The notes below the pieces were generated by a model. The model saw only the letters and a program-made list of their open reading frames with translations. It did no database searches and had not been told where the DNA came from. Positions 4,366 to 5,663 of a DNA stretch of 5,663 nucleotides are shown here, piece by piece (the stretch's first letter is position 1; the number at the start of each line of letters is the position of its first letter). The DNA comes from SCTG01 sp964384595 (GTDB lineage: Bacteria; Nitrospirota; Nitrospiria; Nitrospirales; NS-4): positions 1-5,663 of the forward strand of contig CAYLLY010000137.1 of NCBI GenBank assembly GCA_964384595.1. The letters are read 5' to 3'. Made by a program: the position numbers and the translations under genes.

Positions 4366-5663
4366 ATGAGCATTCTGCCCGCGATCGTCACCAACGAAGA
4401 CACGCCTCCCCAACTCATCGGCGAATTCAAGCCGGTGGACGACTGGCAGGTCCACCTCAACGCGCTGTTCTACGGGCTCCGGCGAGAGCGGGCCAGGGAC
4501 TCGTATCCGACGCTGGCGAGCGCCGATTACCGGCTGGCGCACGCCCTGGCCGTGGACTTCCGCGATCACTGGGCCAAGCAAAAAAGCCTGCCGCCGACTC
4601 TTATGGTGCATGAATGGGGATGCGGCAACGGCAACCTCGCGGCCTGTTTCCTCTCGCATCTCAAGCAGCTGGACGCCGCCGGCGACCTCTACCATAAGAT
4701 TCACTATGTGCTGGTGGACGAACAGCGGGACACCCTCCAGGCCGCGCTGGCGCATCCCGATCTGCGGCCGCATCGCGAGCGTGTCTCCACCCTTCAGGCG
4801 GACGTTCAAGAACTGCCCGGCATCAAGGACGGCAGCGTGCACTGGATTCTCTGCAACGAGCTGTGGAGCGAGCTCCGCACCAAGATCCTGCTCCGCAAGG
4901 AAGGGGAGATCATCGAGGAGCAACTCCAGCCGAACCTCAGCGAGGCCAAGTACAAGGAGTTCGACGACTGGTCCGCGTTCGTGCGGGCCTTCGCGGCGCG
5001 GGATGTGGCCGCGCTCAGGGCCTGCCCCACCTTCCTGGACGAGATCATCTGGGAGAAAGACTACCGGCCCGTCGACTGGAAACGCGTGCCGTACCGGAAG
5101 ACCATCACCGACTGCATGAAACCGATCAACGATCTGGTCATCATGCCGGCGAACTTCGGCGCCTTCGCGACGATCAAGGAAGCCCTGCGCCTGCTGGCTT
5201 CCGGGGGGGGCTTTACCGGCTTCGACGCCGGCACTCCCGACATGGAGGTGCTGACGGACCCCGACAAGCCCTGCTACGGGCTCCGTGACGGGCAGTACAC
5301 CTTCATCGTGAACTTCGCGCTCTGCGAGACCGTGGCGAAGCAGTTGGGCGTCAAGGAGGTGACCGTCGAACGGCAGCGGGAGTTCGTGTCCCGGATGCTG
5401 GGACTGAACCTGATCACCGTGGTGGACCTGCTGGAGACGTATCCTTCCCCGCGGAACCTCAAGCTCTGGGAACAGGACCGGCTGACCCTGAAAACCCTCA
5501 AAGCCCTGGACGTGGGGTATCAGTCCCCCTACAGCCGGACCATCGACTACCCGATCCGACCGGACACCCCCGGGCCTGAGCAGGCCGAGCTGGAGACGCT
5601 CCTCAAGGGGCTCCCCGCGACGGGGGTTCCGGACACGATCGCCTACCTGAGCGAGGAGGAAGT
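4366..5663 (+). CDS. MidA/NDUFAF7-like class I SAM-dependent methyltransferase, 3' partial
   Basis: An uninterrupted 432-codon frame that leaves the right edge without a stop. It resembles the MidA/NDUFAF7 family (SAM_MT, Pfam PF02636), whose mitochondrial member methylates an arginine of the complex I subunit NDUFS2; the bacterial role is poorly defined. Motif I reads HEWGCGNGN at 82-90 (Gly85, Gly87, Gly89 loop), followed by the acidic YVLVDE at 114-119, a putative DV at 146-147, and CNEL at 163-166. The C-terminal half keeps echoes of MidA: FDAG (286-289) where MidA has IDYG, YTFIVNF (311-317) where it has a D-[IL]-T-x-H-V-D-F type motif, and a Q-REF-x5-G segment (337-346). It departs at residues 166-172, LWSELRT, where MidA usually has an LxDALP-like stretch, so target or activity may differ. 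No signal peptide. The ATG at 4366 is the first possible start after the in-frame stop at 4348-4350, and there is no Shine-Dalgarno. Eight G at 5203-5210 lie inside the frame. Confidence 0.82.
   Translation, partial: MSILPAIVTNEDTPPQLIGEFKPVDDWQVHLNALFYGLRRERARDSYPTLASADYRLAHALAVDFRDHWAKQKSLPPTLMVHEWGCGNGNLAACFLSHLKQLDAAGDLYHKIHYVLVDEQRDTLQAALAHPDLRPHRERVSTLQADVQELPGIKDGSVHWILCNELWSELRTKILLRKEGEIIEEQLQPNLSEAKYKEFDDWSAFVRAFAARDVAALRACPTFLDEIIWEKDYRPVDWKRVPYRKTITDCMKPINDLVIMPANFGAFATIKEALRLLASGGGFTGFDAGTPDMEVLTDPDKPCYGLRDGQYTFIVNFALCETVAKQLGVKEVTVERQREFVSRMLGLNLITVVDLLETYPSPRNLKLWEQDRLTLKTLKALDVGYQSPYSRTIDYPIRPDTPGPEQAELETLLKGLPATGVPDTIAYLSEEE

Noticed and set aside
4329..5288. Short plus-strand open frames with their own ATGs (4329-4613, 4610-5119, 4863-5288) over the methyltransferase.
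   Set aside because: They are out of frame with the continuous 4366-5663 reading frame, which carries the SAM-binding and family motifs.

Overview
This is a GC-rich bacterial segment from a draft or scaffolded assembly, since it carries a run of exactly 100 N. Tightly packed genes, an ArnT/PMT-like lipid glycosyltransferase and a lipid-A-biosynthesis N-terminal (LAB_N) membrane protein suggest a Gram-negative-type cell envelope. The MidA-like methyltransferase and the AACGTT-type heptamer repeats remind me of Nitrospirota or a neighbouring phylum such as Methylomirabilota. That is an impression from memory, not a placement.

Layout. (1) Positions 2-817, plus strand: the 3' part of a PAP2-type membrane phosphatase, cut by the left edge. 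(2) Positions 827-4301, minus strand: a four-gene cluster transcribed right to left. It reads: GT2 glycosyltransferase (3561-4301), small LAB_N membrane protein (3189-3503), GT39/ArnT-like integral membrane glycosyltransferase (1528-3189, interrupted by the N gap), second GT2 glycosyltransferase (827-1531). The last three genes are joined by TGATG and ATGA stop/start overlaps. (3) Positions 4302-4365: a 64-bp divergent promoter region. (4) Positions 4366-5663, plus strand: a MidA/NDUFAF7-like SAM-dependent methyltransferase that runs off the right edge.

How the genes may work together (inference). The GT2 enzymes would charge a polyprenyl phosphate with sugar on the cytoplasmic face. The LAB_N protein may anchor the pathway or move the lipid. 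The GT39 enzyme would transfer the sugar on the periplasmic face. The convergent PAP2 phosphatase could recycle the lipid carrier or remove an envelope lipid phosphate. This is the logic of lipid A or surface-glycan decoration. The substrate cannot be read from the sequence.

The most unusual non-coding structure is at 3506-3585, between the first GT2 gene and the LAB_N gene. Two AT-rich arrays of a 7-bp repeat lie in opposite orientation, and each is bounded by its own perfect 7-bp inverted repeat. One array supplies the last codons and the stop of the GT2 gene. The other ends 2 bp from the LAB_N start codon. It looks like a small inserted element that now forms a gene end and a translation-initiation region. 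I found no RNA gene, CRISPR array, insertion sequence or phage gene.
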